Assembly: GCA_017522345.1 (NCBI GenBank)
Contig: JAFWZN010000091.1
Location: 1-64,000, forward strand
Reading direction: 5' to 3'
DNA: 64,000 bases
Origin: Clostridia bacterium
GTDB taxonomy: Bacteria > Bacillota > Clostridia > Christensenellales > Aristaeellaceae
Positions within the stretch are counted from its first letter, which is position 1, and every line of letters starts with the position of its first letter. This document shows, in pieces, positions 33,806 through 41,900 of the stretch. Both the position numbers and the translations under genes were made by a program. The notes under the pieces were generated by a model. That model was not told the origin of the DNA. It saw only the letters and a program-made list of their open reading frames with translations, and made no database searches.

Positions 33806-33834
33806 ATGATAGCACTATGAATGTTAACTGTCTA
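33806..33834 (-). promoter_or_regulatory. Promoter of the Mrp-like operon
   Basis: On the minus strand TAGACA (33829-33834), a 17-base spacer and TATCAT (33806-33811) with an extended TG. Confidence 0.7.
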
Positions 33835-33863
33835 TCTCATTTTTATATCTTTGCCGTTATTTA

Positions 33864-34526
33864 TCACATCAATATCTGGCCGTTGATTTGCAGGGAAAAC
33901 TCGGCGCCAAGCCTGCGGGCGGCCTTGCGCGAAAGAAGCATGCGCCCCAAAAAGATTTCAAAATAATCCGCTACGGAGGAAATCTGATCGTCGATGGTCA
34001 AATGAAGCGTGATCTTTTTTTCAGGAGCGTTGATATCCAGGCGCGACGTGGTTACGGCGTAATTCACGCGGTCGTGGATGTCAAATTCATGCGTGTCCGA
34101 GCCCCTTACGCGGGATCTGCGAACATCCGTCTTGTCCGCCAGAATCAAAGCCGCCGCAACGGCGTTTACGGGATACGCGGTGGACTCGTCGTGATTGCCG
34201 ATCGCCGTTACAACCATGGCGCATTCCTTCGCATCCATGCCGAGCTTGTCCAGAATGCGGAAGGTCATCAGCGCACCCGACTGCGCGTGGTCTGTGCGGT
34301 TTACGACGTTTCCGATATCGTGCATGTAGCCCGCAATCCAGCCGAGCTCCTGCGTTCGCTGATCCGCGCCGAAGGCGTTTAAAATGCGTTTGGCTTCCTC
34401 AGCAACCTTCGTAACATGCGCAAAGCTGTGCTCCGTGAAGCCCATCGCCTTCATGCTTTCGTCGGCGCAGGCGATATAAACGCGGATATCTTCGTTATTT
34501 CTGATCATTTCAGGGGTAATCTGCAT
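33864..34526 (-). CDS. HD-domain phosphohydrolase
   Basis: A 220-residue protein with HD-family metal motifs: His in EHSFAHVTKVAEEA, the HD pair in GYMHDIGNVVNRTDHAQSG, and the downstream His/Asp in GNHDESTAYPV and ALILADKTDVRRSRV. The C-terminal 60 residues form a beta-rich domain that begins with LTIDDQISSVADYFEIF. Relatives hydrolyse nucleotides or act as metal-dependent phosphatases; the substrate is unknown. The start is ATG 34526 after GAGGTG. It follows the Mrp operon promoter head-to-tail but ends before it, so it is a separate unit or reads through. Confidence 0.82.
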   Translation of the reverse strand: MQITPEMIRNNEDIRVYIACADESMKAMGFTEHSFAHVTKVAEEAKRILNAFGADQRTQELGWIAGYMHDIGNVVNRTDHAQSGALMTFRILDKLGMDAKECAMVVTAIGNHDESTAYPVNAVAAALILADKTDVRRSRVRGSDTHEFDIHDRVNYAVTTSRLDINAPEKKITLHLTIDDQISSVADYFEIFLGRMLLSRKAARRLGAEFSLQINGQILM

Positions 34527-34669
34527 ACTTTTCACCTCGATATTCCAAAACAAATTTCATACAAAGGAAAAACGTTCAAATTATTTATCTTTCCGTATGG
34601 AATTATACAAAAAATTGTGTTATGATACAAGATAGGAAAAAAGAATCTATAATAAAGGGGACGATTCCT

Positions 34670-35392
34670 ATGAAAACTGCTTGGATTTTTCAGGGCGGCT
34701 GGGACGGCCACGAGCCGCAGCTCACCAGCAAGCGTTTTAAGGCAATGCTTGAAAAAAACGGATATGAGTGCACCATCTTTGACACGCTCGATCCCTTGGG
34801 CGACCTTGAAGCGCTCATGAAGCTGGATCTCATCGTCGCCTGCTGGACGATGGGCGAAATCAAGTACGAATACACCAAAAACGTCGCCAAAGCAGTGGGC
34901 GCGGGCGTAGGTCTTGCCGGATGCCACGGCGGCATGTGCGATTCCTTCCGTCAGGACACCGAATGGCAATTCATCACCGGCGGCCAGTGGGTCAGCCATC
35001 CCGGCGGAGACGGTATCAAATACATGGTCAACATCAACCACGGCTCCTCCCCCATCACGCAGGGCCTTTCCGATTTCGAAGTCGAATCCGAGCACTACTA
35101 TCTGCACGTCGACCCCGCAATCGAGGTGCTCGCCACCACCCGTTTCCCCTCCGTTCCCTATTATCACATTTCCAACAAGCCCGTCGATATGCCCGTCGCT
35201 TGGACGAAGTTCTGGGGCAACGGCCGCGTGTTCTACACCTCCTTAGGCCATCACGACGACGTTTTCGACAAGTCCCCCAATGCGCACATTCTGATGGAGC
35301 GCGGCCTCGTCTGGGCGGGCGAAGGCAAGGAATACGCCGTTAAAAACGGCCTCACCACCGAAAGATTTGAAAACAGCGCGAAGATGTACTAA
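34670..35392 (+). CDS. ThuA-like protein
   Basis: A 240-residue protein with the ThuA/class I glutamine amidotransferase-like fold: AWIFQGGWDGHEPQLTSKRF at the start, DLIVACWTMGEI, the ligand strand GVGLAGCHGGMCDSFR, FITGGQWVSHPGG, and the C-terminal VAWTKFWGNGRVFYTSLGHHDD, where the conserved His-rich end GHHDD is typical. ThuA proteins go with sugar catabolism through keto-sugar intermediates. I chose ATG 34670, 9 bases after AAAGGGG; the upstream frame start has no site. It is followed after 19 bases by a Gfo/Idh/MocA dehydrogenase, its usual partner. Confidence 0.88.
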   Translation: MKTAWIFQGGWDGHEPQLTSKRFKAMLEKNGYECTIFDTLDPLGDLEALMKLDLIVACWTMGEIKYEYTKNVAKAVGAGVGLAGCHGGMCDSFRQDTEWQFITGGQWVSHPGGDGIKYMVNINHGSSPITQGLSDFEVESEHYYLHVDPAIEVLATTRFPSVPYYHISNKPVDMPVAWTKFWGNGRVFYTSLGHHDDVFDKSPNAHILMERGLVWAGEGKEYAVKNGLTTERFENSAKMY

Positions 35393-35411
35393 GATTTCGG
35401 AGGAAAACAGC

Positions 35412-36521
35412 ATGAGCAAATTGAAAGTCGCCATGATCGGCGTCGGATGCATAAGCGGCATCTATCTTGACAATATCACCAAAGTCTTTAAGGACATCGA
35501 GCTTCTGGGCGTTTGCGACCTCGTGCGCGAAAGGGCCGAAAAAGCGCAAAAGGAGTATAGCGTTCCCAAACTCTACGAAACCATGCACGACGCATTCGAC
35601 GATCCCGAGGTGGACATCGTTTTGAACTTAACCCGCCCCTACGAGCATTTTGAAGTCACCAAAGCCGCGCTTTTAAAAGGTAAGCATGTCTACAGCGAAA
35701 AGCCGCTGGGCGCAAGCCTTGAAGAGGGCAAGGAGCTTGTAAAAATCGCCGAGGAAAAGGGCCTTTACTTAGGCGGCGCGCCCGACACCTTCTTAGGCGC
35801 GGGCATCCAGACCTGCCGCCGCTTAATCGACGACGGATTTATCGGTCAGCCCGTAGGCAGCGCCTGCTTCATGATCTGCCGCGGCCACGAATCCTGGCAT
35901 CCCGATCCCGATTTCTATTACCAGTACGGCGGCGGCCCGATGTTCGACATGGGCCCGTACTACTTAACCGCGATGATCAACCTGATGGGCGGCATCGACT
36001 CGGTCATGAGCGCGAGCAAAAAATCCTTTGAAAAGCGCATGATCACGTCTCAGCCCTTCTCCGGAACCGAAATCGACGTAAACGTGAACACCTATGTATC
36101 CGGCACGGTCAAATACGCCTCCGGCGCGATCGGAACCATCTTTACAACCTTCGACGCCTACTATCCCTATCAGGCGCGATTTGAAATCTACGGAAGCGAA
36201 GGAACGCTGTTCGTGCCCGACCCCAACACCTTCTCGGGCCCGATCAAGCTGTTCCGCCCGGAGGACGGCGAAGTGCGCGAAATTCCGATTATGTACGATT
36301 ACGCCGAAAACAGCCGCGCGCTGGGTCTTAACGACATGGCCGTCGCCATCATGAAGGGCCGCCCCGCAAGATGCGACTGGCAGCAGACCTTCCACGTCTT
36401 AGACGCCATGACCGGCTTTGAAAGAAGCGCCCAGTCGGGTCAGTGGATCAAGATGTCCACCGAGTATAACCGCCGCCCGGCGATGAAAAAAGCGACCGTA
36501 AAGGGCGTAATTGAGGATTAA
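35412..36521 (+). CDS. Gfo/Idh/MocA-family oxidoreductase
   Basis: A 369-residue NAD(P)-dependent sugar dehydrogenase. The Rossmann motif is at the start (VAMIGVGCISGIY), the EKP motif with its Lys lies in KHVYSEKPLGASLEEG, and GGGPMFDMGPYYLTAMINLMG carries the catalytic-region Asp and, where His is usual, Tyr. The C-terminal alpha/beta domain is complete. With the ThuA-like protein it probably oxidises a sugar or cyclitol at one hydroxyl; the substrate is not shown. GGAGG precedes the ATG. Confidence 0.88.
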   Translation: MSKLKVAMIGVGCISGIYLDNITKVFKDIELLGVCDLVRERAEKAQKEYSVPKLYETMHDAFDDPEVDIVLNLTRPYEHFEVTKAALLKGKHVYSEKPLGASLEEGKELVKIAEEKGLYLGGAPDTFLGAGIQTCRRLIDDGFIGQPVGSACFMICRGHESWHPDPDFYYQYGGGPMFDMGPYYLTAMINLMGGIDSVMSASKKSFEKRMITSQPFSGTEIDVNVNTYVSGTVKYASGAIGTIFTTFDAYYPYQARFEIYGSEGTLFVPDPNTFSGPIKLFRPEDGEVREIPIMYDYAENSRALGLNDMAVAIMKGRPARCDWQQTFHVLDAMTGFERSAQSGQWIKMSTEYNRRPAMKKATVKGVIED

Positions 36522-36567
36522 AGCCTCAATAGCCGCGCACCCAAAATCCCTCCGAACCACAACACAC

Positions 36568-36646
36568 GGGACGATGTAGGCATCGTCTCCTACAGATTCA
36601 ATCAAACATTTCGTCACCGCCGCAGGGGACGGGTTTTCCGTCCCGC
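36568..36646. repeat. Two palindromic intergenic repeat units
   Basis: GACGATG (36570-36576) with CATCGTC (36581-36587), and GGGACGG (36626-36632) with CCGTCCC (36638-36644), both next to CTAC or CGCAG flanks like the unit at 5316-5340 (which is in the opposite orientation). They occupy the gap between the MocA-like and SecB-like genes. Confidence 0.6.
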
Positions 36647-36690
36647 ATACCCGTCATTTCTTTCTGAGACACCGCACAAGGAGAATACAC

Positions 36691-37101
36691 ATGCCCGTTT
36701 TAGCCGTTTTGCACAAGCACATTATCGAAGAAATCACCATCCGAAACGAAACCATGGAGCCGGGTCACGCGCCGTTTCAATTAAAGCCCGAGATCCGCTT
36801 TCAGGTTTTTCCCCAGAAGGAAAAGCAGCCGATTACAACGCATATGACCGTTGAAATCGGCTCGATGGACGACAATACGCCTCTTTACATCAAGCTGCGC
36901 GTGCGCGGTATTTTCCTTCCGACGCCGCAGCCGACGGAGAACGCGCCCGCCGATCCCAAGGAATTTCACAAGCAGGCGTTCGGACAACTGTTCAATACCG
37001 CCCGCACAATCATCGCGTCCGCAACTCTTATCGGCGGCATGACCCCCATCAACCTTCCGCCCATCAATCCCGACAATCTGAACATCCAGAAAAACAGCTG
37101 A
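36691..37101 (+). CDS. SecB-like chaperone protein
   Basis: A 136-residue protein whose order of strands and final motif fit the SecB fold: beta strands LKPEIRFQVFPQKEKQP, ITTHMTVEIGSM and PLYIKLRVRGIFL, then a helix with FNTARTIIASATLIGGMTPINLPPINPDNL, which parallels the SecB end (x-AR-x-x-I, then P-x-LNLxPINFDxL). SecB keeps proteins unfolded for export and is classically proteobacterial; SecB-like proteins in Gram-positives are less known and some serve toxin-antitoxin systems. No toxin or antitoxin gene is adjacent. The MFS gene starts 15 bases later. The assignment rests on motif reading, not alignment. Confidence 0.65.
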   Translation: MPVLAVLHKHIIEEITIRNETMEPGHAPFQLKPEIRFQVFPQKEKQPITTHMTVEIGSMDDNTPLYIKLRVRGIFLPTPQPTENAPADPKEFHKQAFGQLFNTARTIIASATLIGGMTPINLPPINPDNLNIQKNS

Positions 37102-37116
37102 GGAGGCTGAACAGCC

Positions 37117-38637
37117 ATGCAGACACAAAAGCGTTTTACCAAGAAAGAAAAAAGCTGGATCATGTACGACTGGGCGAACTCCATTTACGCCACCAACATC
37201 ATGGCGGCCATCTACCCTACGATTTTCGCCGCCGCGCACCCGAACGGCGACATCATGTGGGGCTACGGCACGTCTGTCGCCACATTCTTGGTTGCAATCC
37301 TCGCGCCGTTTTTGGGCGCAATCGCCGACCATAAAGGCATGAAGAAAAAGCTCTTCACCGCCTTCGCTTTGATCGGTATCTTCTTTACGCCCCTTATGGC
37401 GTTTTTCGGAAACCTGAAGCTGTGCCTGATCGGCTACGTCGTATCGCGCCTGGGCTTTTCGGGCTCGTGCCTTTTCTACGATTCCTTCTTAACCGACGTC
37501 ACCACGAACGATCGCATGGACCGCGTATCCTCCTGGGGCTACGCTATGGGCTACATCGGCGGAAGCACGATTCCGTTCGTCATTTCCATCGGCATGCTGC
37601 TTTTGTTCGACTACAGCCATTTTGCTCAGGTCTTCTCCGTTCTAATCGTCAGCTGCTGGTGGCTCGTTTTCTCCATTCCCTTCCTTCTGAACGTAAAGCA
37701 GGAGCACTATATTGAAGAAAAGGGCGCGTTCTCACCTACTCAGATCGTCAAAAACGTGTTTGGCACCTTAAAGGAAATCTGCCGCCACAAAGCGATTCTG
37801 TTCTTCATCATCGCCTACTTCTTCTATATTGACGGCGTTGACACGGTTATTTCCATCTCCACCGCCTACGGAACGACGCTGGGTCTCGGAACAACCGGCA
37901 TGATTCTGGCGCTTCTGGTTACGCAGATCGTCGCCGTGCCCTGTTCCATCCTCTTTGCTCGCCTGTCCGAAAAGTTCTCGGCCAGAAAATCGCTCATAGG
38001 CGCGGTTTCCGTATACATCGTCATCTGCATCGTCGGCTTCATCATGGGCTACACCGTTGAACCCGATCAGGCCGCCTACCAGACCATGCTTTCGGAAGGC
38101 GCCGCTCCCTACGAAACGCGCGTGAACGAAGCCGAAAGCGGCGCGTATCAGGCCTTTTTAAAGGAAGCGGAAGAAGCGTTCAAGGGCAGCGACGCCGAAA
38201 AAGCCTTTGGCGAAATCAAGGTCTTTGAAAGCGAAGCGTACGCCGCGCTTGAAGAAGAATTCAAGCAGGCCGTTTTTGCGCACGTAAATGCCAATCAGCC
38301 GATCGTTGATGAATTTAAGTCCTCCCTTTCCATCTCCACCATCCTCTTCTGGGCAATGGCGTGCTTGGTCGGAACCGTGCAGGGCGGCATTCAGGCGGTT
38401 TCCCGCTCCTATTTCGGAAAGCTCGTTCCCAAAGAGAGAAGCAACGAATTCTTCGGCTTTTTCGATATCTTCGGAAAATTCTCCTGCGTCATCGGCCCCG
38501 CGCTTTACTCCGTCATCGCCGCCGCCACCGGCTTCAGCTGCTACGGCGTTCTTGTTCTAATCGTGCTGTTCGCCCTTGGCCTGATCACCCTGATCGCCGC
38601 CAGAAAGCATCTGGACAGCGCGGTTCAGGTGAACTGA
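37117..38637 (+). CDS. MFS transporter of the Atg22/UMF1 type
   Basis: A 506-residue protein with 12 predicted helices. YDWANSIYATNIMAAIYPTIF near the start and LGAIADHKGMKKKL (loop 2-3) mark the Atg22-like/UMF1 branch of the MFS. Unusually, about 90 residues (about 310-400) between two helices form a hydrophilic, acidic helical insert (SEGAAPYETRVNEAESGAYQ, EEAFKGSDAEKAFGEIKVFE and so on), probably outside the membrane. The substrate is unknown. Co-transcribed with the SecB-like gene and followed by a strong terminator. Confidence 0.82.
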   Translation: MQTQKRFTKKEKSWIMYDWANSIYATNIMAAIYPTIFAAAHPNGDIMWGYGTSVATFLVAILAPFLGAIADHKGMKKKLFTAFALIGIFFTPLMAFFGNLKLCLIGYVVSRLGFSGSCLFYDSFLTDVTTNDRMDRVSSWGYAMGYIGGSTIPFVISIGMLLLFDYSHFAQVFSVLIVSCWWLVFSIPFLLNVKQEHYIEEKGAFSPTQIVKNVFGTLKEICRHKAILFFIIAYFFYIDGVDTVISISTAYGTTLGLGTTGMILALLVTQIVAVPCSILFARLSEKFSARKSLIGAVSVYIVICIVGFIMGYTVEPDQAAYQTMLSEGAAPYETRVNEAESGAYQAFLKEAEEAFKGSDAEKAFGEIKVFESEAYAALEEEFKQAVFAHVNANQPIVDEFKSSLSISTILFWAMACLVGTVQGGIQAVSRSYFGKLVPKERSNEFFGFFDIFGKFSCVIGPALYSVIAAATGFSCYGVLVLIVLFALGLITLIAARKHLDSAVQVN

Positions 38638-38642
38638 TTTAT

Positions 38643-38679
38643 AAAAAACAGGCTCCATATCAATCGAGCCTGTTTTTTT
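38643..38679. terminator. Bidirectional terminator
   Basis: AAAAAACAGGCTC and GAGCCTGTTTTTTT form a 13-bp stem around a 10-base loop between the convergent MFS and protease genes. Confidence 0.93.
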
Positions 38680-38695
38680 GCGCCCAAAATCCCTC

Positions 38696-39478
38696 TCACA
38701 CGCCCAAATTCAGATTTTCATCCGTCAGCTTCTCCCGGATAGCTCTTTCAATCAGCGGCTTGGCGCTGTTAATGGGGATTGCAAGGCTGATGCCCTCTAC
38801 CGGCGCGCCGGTTGATCCGCTTGACGTGTATTTCATCGTGGGAATGCCCATCAGCTGCCCCAGCACATTAAAAAGCCCGCCGCCGGAAGAGCCAGAATTA
38901 ATGGCGGCGTCCGTCTGAATCATGGTATTGATGCGGGTAATTTTAAGGCCATACCGATCTTGCGATTCATGGGAAGCAATTTCCCGATCAAGCGCCGAAA
39001 CAATGCCTAAGGTGAAGGTAGTCCTGAGCTCCTCGGAAACGGGATTCCCCACGCAGATCGCCCATTCGCCTACCTTAAGCATATCGCTGTCTCCAAGCAA
39101 AGCAGCGTCCGCGTTCAGCTTTTTGGCATACAGAACCGCCGCATCCAGCCCGCTGTCGTATGCGCACACCGTCGCCCTGATTTCTTTGCCGGAAAAAACG
39201 ACTGTAAGCTTCTGCGCGCCCTCGATCACATGGTAATTGGTCAGAATGTATTGATCGAAAACCACAACGCCCGAACCGGCGGAAAACAGCCTATCTTCCT
39301 GATAATTGTTAATGCCGACGACGCTTTTTGAAGCCTTGTGCGCCGCCGACGCAAACGGACCGACATAGGCGGCCGCATTTTCGTATCGTTCAGCCGGACT
39401 GTTTTCCATCGTTATTCCCGCAGCCAGAAATCCCGCAATCAGAAATGCGGAAACAAATCTTCCTTGCTTTCTCGTCAT
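38696..39478 (-). CDS. Secreted/membrane trypsin-like HtrA serine protease without PDZ
   Basis: A 260-residue protein with an N-terminal signal anchor (FVSAFLIAGFLAAGI) and an HtrA-type protease domain. The triad is visible: His in ILTNYHVIEGA, Asp in SGLDAAVLYAKK and Ser in INSGSSGGGLFN (GNSGG is the usual form). It stops at the end of the protease domain, so the PDZ domain of DegP/HtrA is missing. I used ATG 39478, 7 bases after GGAGG, rather than TTG 39481. It lies 92 bases downstream of the MMPL exporter gene on the same strand. Confidence 0.87.
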   Translation of the reverse strand: MTRKQGRFVSAFLIAGFLAAGITMENSPAERYENAAAYVGPFASAAHKASKSVVGINNYQEDRLFSAGSGVVVFDQYILTNYHVIEGAQKLTVVFSGKEIRATVCAYDSGLDAAVLYAKKLNADAALLGDSDMLKVGEWAICVGNPVSEELRTTFTLGIVSALDREIASHESQDRYGLKITRINTMIQTDAAINSGSSGGGLFNVLGQLMGIPTMKYTSSGSTGAPVEGISLAIPINSAKPLIERAIREKLTDENLNLGV

Positions 39479-39570
39479 CAAAAAACCTCCCCGGAAAATA
39501 TTCTTTGTCCGCGCATCCGTCTTTATCCATAGGATGCGGTTTAAGAACGCTTTCCGCGGGAGGTTTTGTT

Positions 39571-41754
39571 TTAGATTTTCCTATCCTTCGTTGCAACCAG
39601 CTTATCGAGATTTACAAGCATTGCGGGAAGAAGCGTAATCACAAGGCAGACCGAAATCAGCGCGCCTCGCGCCAGCATCCGCCCGATAGAATAAATGTAA
39701 AAGGCGCTGCAAACGTTTCCAATGATGAAGCCCGCAACGGATAAAATTACGCCGGAGGTGAAAACCGTGGACGCGGAAGCTTCCATCGCAGCCATAATCG
39801 CTTCCTTGGGCAAATACTGCTCGCGCAGTCTTCTGTAATTTCCGGTAATAAGAATCGCGTAGTCAATCGTCGCGCCCATCATGATGGCTGTAATGATCAG
39901 ATAGCACATGAAGAAGATTTCCTCGCCCGCCAGCACTGAAATCGAGAGCGTTATCCAAATTGCACCCTGAATTACGCAAACCAGAATCACAGGCGCCGAA
40001 AGATTTCTGAATGACAGAAGAATAATCAGAACAACCGCCGCGATCGTTATGAAGTTTACAATCATCATATCGCTTTCAAACGCATACGCAATGTCATAAG
40101 ACGACATTGTCGCGCCCGCGATACCCACTTCCTCGCCGGGGTATGTTTCTTTCAGGATATTTGTAATCTCATCCAGCGTTTTATACATTTCGTCTCCGAA
40201 ATACGGAATATCCATTAAAAGAATCATTCTGGAATATGTCTCGCCCACAAACATGCTTCTGGCAAAATCCAACGTTTCCTTGATCGTTTGGATCATTTCG
40301 TTTTCCGTCATGATTTCGGCAGCCTTGTCCACCAATTCGTCGCCGCGAACGGTGTTTCCAAAGCCCATTGACCCCGTATACATGCCGATGGCGACCTGCG
40401 GAATGCCGGTGAGCTCCGCAATTTCCTTGAGCGTATAATGCTTGATCGCCGCTTCACCCGTAGTCACAAGGGAGGTCACGCTGGTCACGGCGGGTTTCCC
40501 CTGATAGGTAACCTCGGAAAGCCGATCTATCATATTTCTTTGCAGATCCAGCGCCTCGTCCGACATATCCGCCGGGAACAAAAGCACCAGCTGGTTGGAA
40601 AGGCCGAACACACGGCTGACAATATTGGCTTCGATGTTGGACGAAGTATCGGTGAAAACATATTCGTTTTTGCCCTGAAGCGTACAGGAAACAATAATAA
40701 CGGCAATCAGCAGTATCGGCAGAACCTTGCGCGTTTTATACGCAAACGCGCCGATTTTTCTTCCGCCTAAGGGCAGCGGCTTGTGCATTGTGCGGGAAAG
40801 CGGCCCGGAGAAGATCAGAATGAGCGCCGGCATCAGCAAAAACACCGTTAGCATGCTTATGACAATGCCCTTTGAAAGCACGATGCCAATATCAAAGCCG
40901 ATGGTGAAGCTCATGAACATAAGCGACGCAAGGCCTGCAACCGTCGTAAGCGCGCTGGACGAAACCGGCATAAACGACCTTGAAAGCGCGCGGATGAGCG
41001 CTTCTTCGCGATTTTGCGTCTCCTTCAGGATGTCAAAATAATTGTGAAGCAGCATGATCGAATAGTCCATCGCAAGCGCCAGCTGCAAAATCGCCGAAAC
41101 TGCAAACGTGACGAACGAAATGGAATCAAATATCCAGTTCGTACCCATGTTGATGACGATGGAAGAAACCAGAACGATTACAAAAATTACGGGATCAAAC
41201 CATGAATGCGAGGTCAGAACAAGCACAACCGCGACCACAACCACCGCGATTGCCATGGCAAGCACGACCTCGCGCATGATGTTTTCTTCAAGCTTGATCG
41301 TTTGCGGCGCAGTCCCGCTCATGTGAAACGCGCCGATTCCGTCCTGATTTTCAAATTCGTCCGTCAGATCAAGCACAAACTGAACGGAATCTTCGCACTC
41401 TAAAAATACTTCCACGCGTTCATATTTGACGCCGTCCAGCTCGCGCACATCCTTTTCGGGATCATGCGTCGCGCGAAGAACGCCCTCGCGCTCGTGAAGA
41501 GACGCTGCAATCTCGGCGCAAACGCCCTCCGGCAGATCCTCGAACATGATGGTCAATTGGTCCGTATTTCCAAAATCCTTCTCCATCATATCCAGCGATT
41601 TTCGCGTGACCGTGTCCTCGCCCAGATAATCCGTAAAATCGTAATTGATGGTGGTTCCGCTGATTAAAAGCGCGGAAGCAACCGTCGCAATAAGAAAAAT
41701 CGCAATCATCCATCGGCGCATTTTCACAATCCGCCGCGCAGCTTTATTTAGCAT
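39571..41754 (-). CDS. MMPL/RND-family exporter
   Basis: A 727-residue protein with two repeats of one helix, a large extracytoplasmic loop and five helices. The first repeat has INYDFTDYLGEDTVTRKSL after helix 1 and the sterol-sensing-like block SAILQLALAMDYSIMLLHNYF with RALSRSFMPVSSSALTTVAGLASLMFM; the second has ITAIMMGATIDYAILITGNY and ASASTVFTSGVILSVAGFII. The Asp-Tyr pairs (MDYS, IDYA) in the middle helices are the proton-relay sites of the family. MMPL proteins export lipids, siderophores or drugs. Start chosen at ATG 41754 with GGAGGG; the upstream frame lies before the promoter. Confidence 0.88.
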   Translation of the reverse strand: MLNKAARRIVKMRRWMIAIFLIATVASALLISGTTINYDFTDYLGEDTVTRKSLDMMEKDFGNTDQLTIMFEDLPEGVCAEIAASLHEREGVLRATHDPEKDVRELDGVKYERVEVFLECEDSVQFVLDLTDEFENQDGIGAFHMSGTAPQTIKLEENIMREVVLAMAIAVVVVAVVLVLTSHSWFDPVIFVIVLVSSIVINMGTNWIFDSISFVTFAVSAILQLALAMDYSIMLLHNYFDILKETQNREEALIRALSRSFMPVSSSALTTVAGLASLMFMSFTIGFDIGIVLSKGIVISMLTVFLLMPALILIFSGPLSRTMHKPLPLGGRKIGAFAYKTRKVLPILLIAVIIVSCTLQGKNEYVFTDTSSNIEANIVSRVFGLSNQLVLLFPADMSDEALDLQRNMIDRLSEVTYQGKPAVTSVTSLVTTGEAAIKHYTLKEIAELTGIPQVAIGMYTGSMGFGNTVRGDELVDKAAEIMTENEMIQTIKETLDFARSMFVGETYSRMILLMDIPYFGDEMYKTLDEITNILKETYPGEEVGIAGATMSSYDIAYAFESDMMIVNFITIAAVVLIILLSFRNLSAPVILVCVIQGAIWITLSISVLAGEEIFFMCYLIITAIMMGATIDYAILITGNYRRLREQYLPKEAIMAAMEASASTVFTSGVILSVAGFIIGNVCSAFYIYSIGRMLARGALISVCLVITLLPAMLVNLDKLVATKDRKI

Positions 41755-41778
41755 CCGTATCCCTCCGTTCGGTATGTT

Positions 41779-41807
41779 ATTATAGCACACAAACCGCCTA
41801 ACGGAAA
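41779..41807 (-). promoter_or_regulatory. Promoter of the MMPL gene
   Basis: On the minus strand a perfect TATAAT (41779-41784) with extended TG and a weak -35 (TTTCCG, 41802-41807) at 17 bases, 25 bases before the start codon. Confidence 0.65.
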
Positions 41808-41853
41808 GGAAAAATCCCAAATTATAGTCGTTATTTAACCAAGATCGCACACA

Positions 41854-41883
41854 CAAAAACGGCGGAGGCCAAGCCCCCGCCGT
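41854..41883 (-). terminator. Terminator after the phage portal gene
   Basis: On the minus strand ACGGCGGGGGC pairs with GCCTCCGCCGT (one mismatch), loop of 3, followed by TTTTTG, 18 bases after the portal stop. Confidence 0.9.
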
Positions 41884-41900
41884 CCATTAATCGCGCTTGG

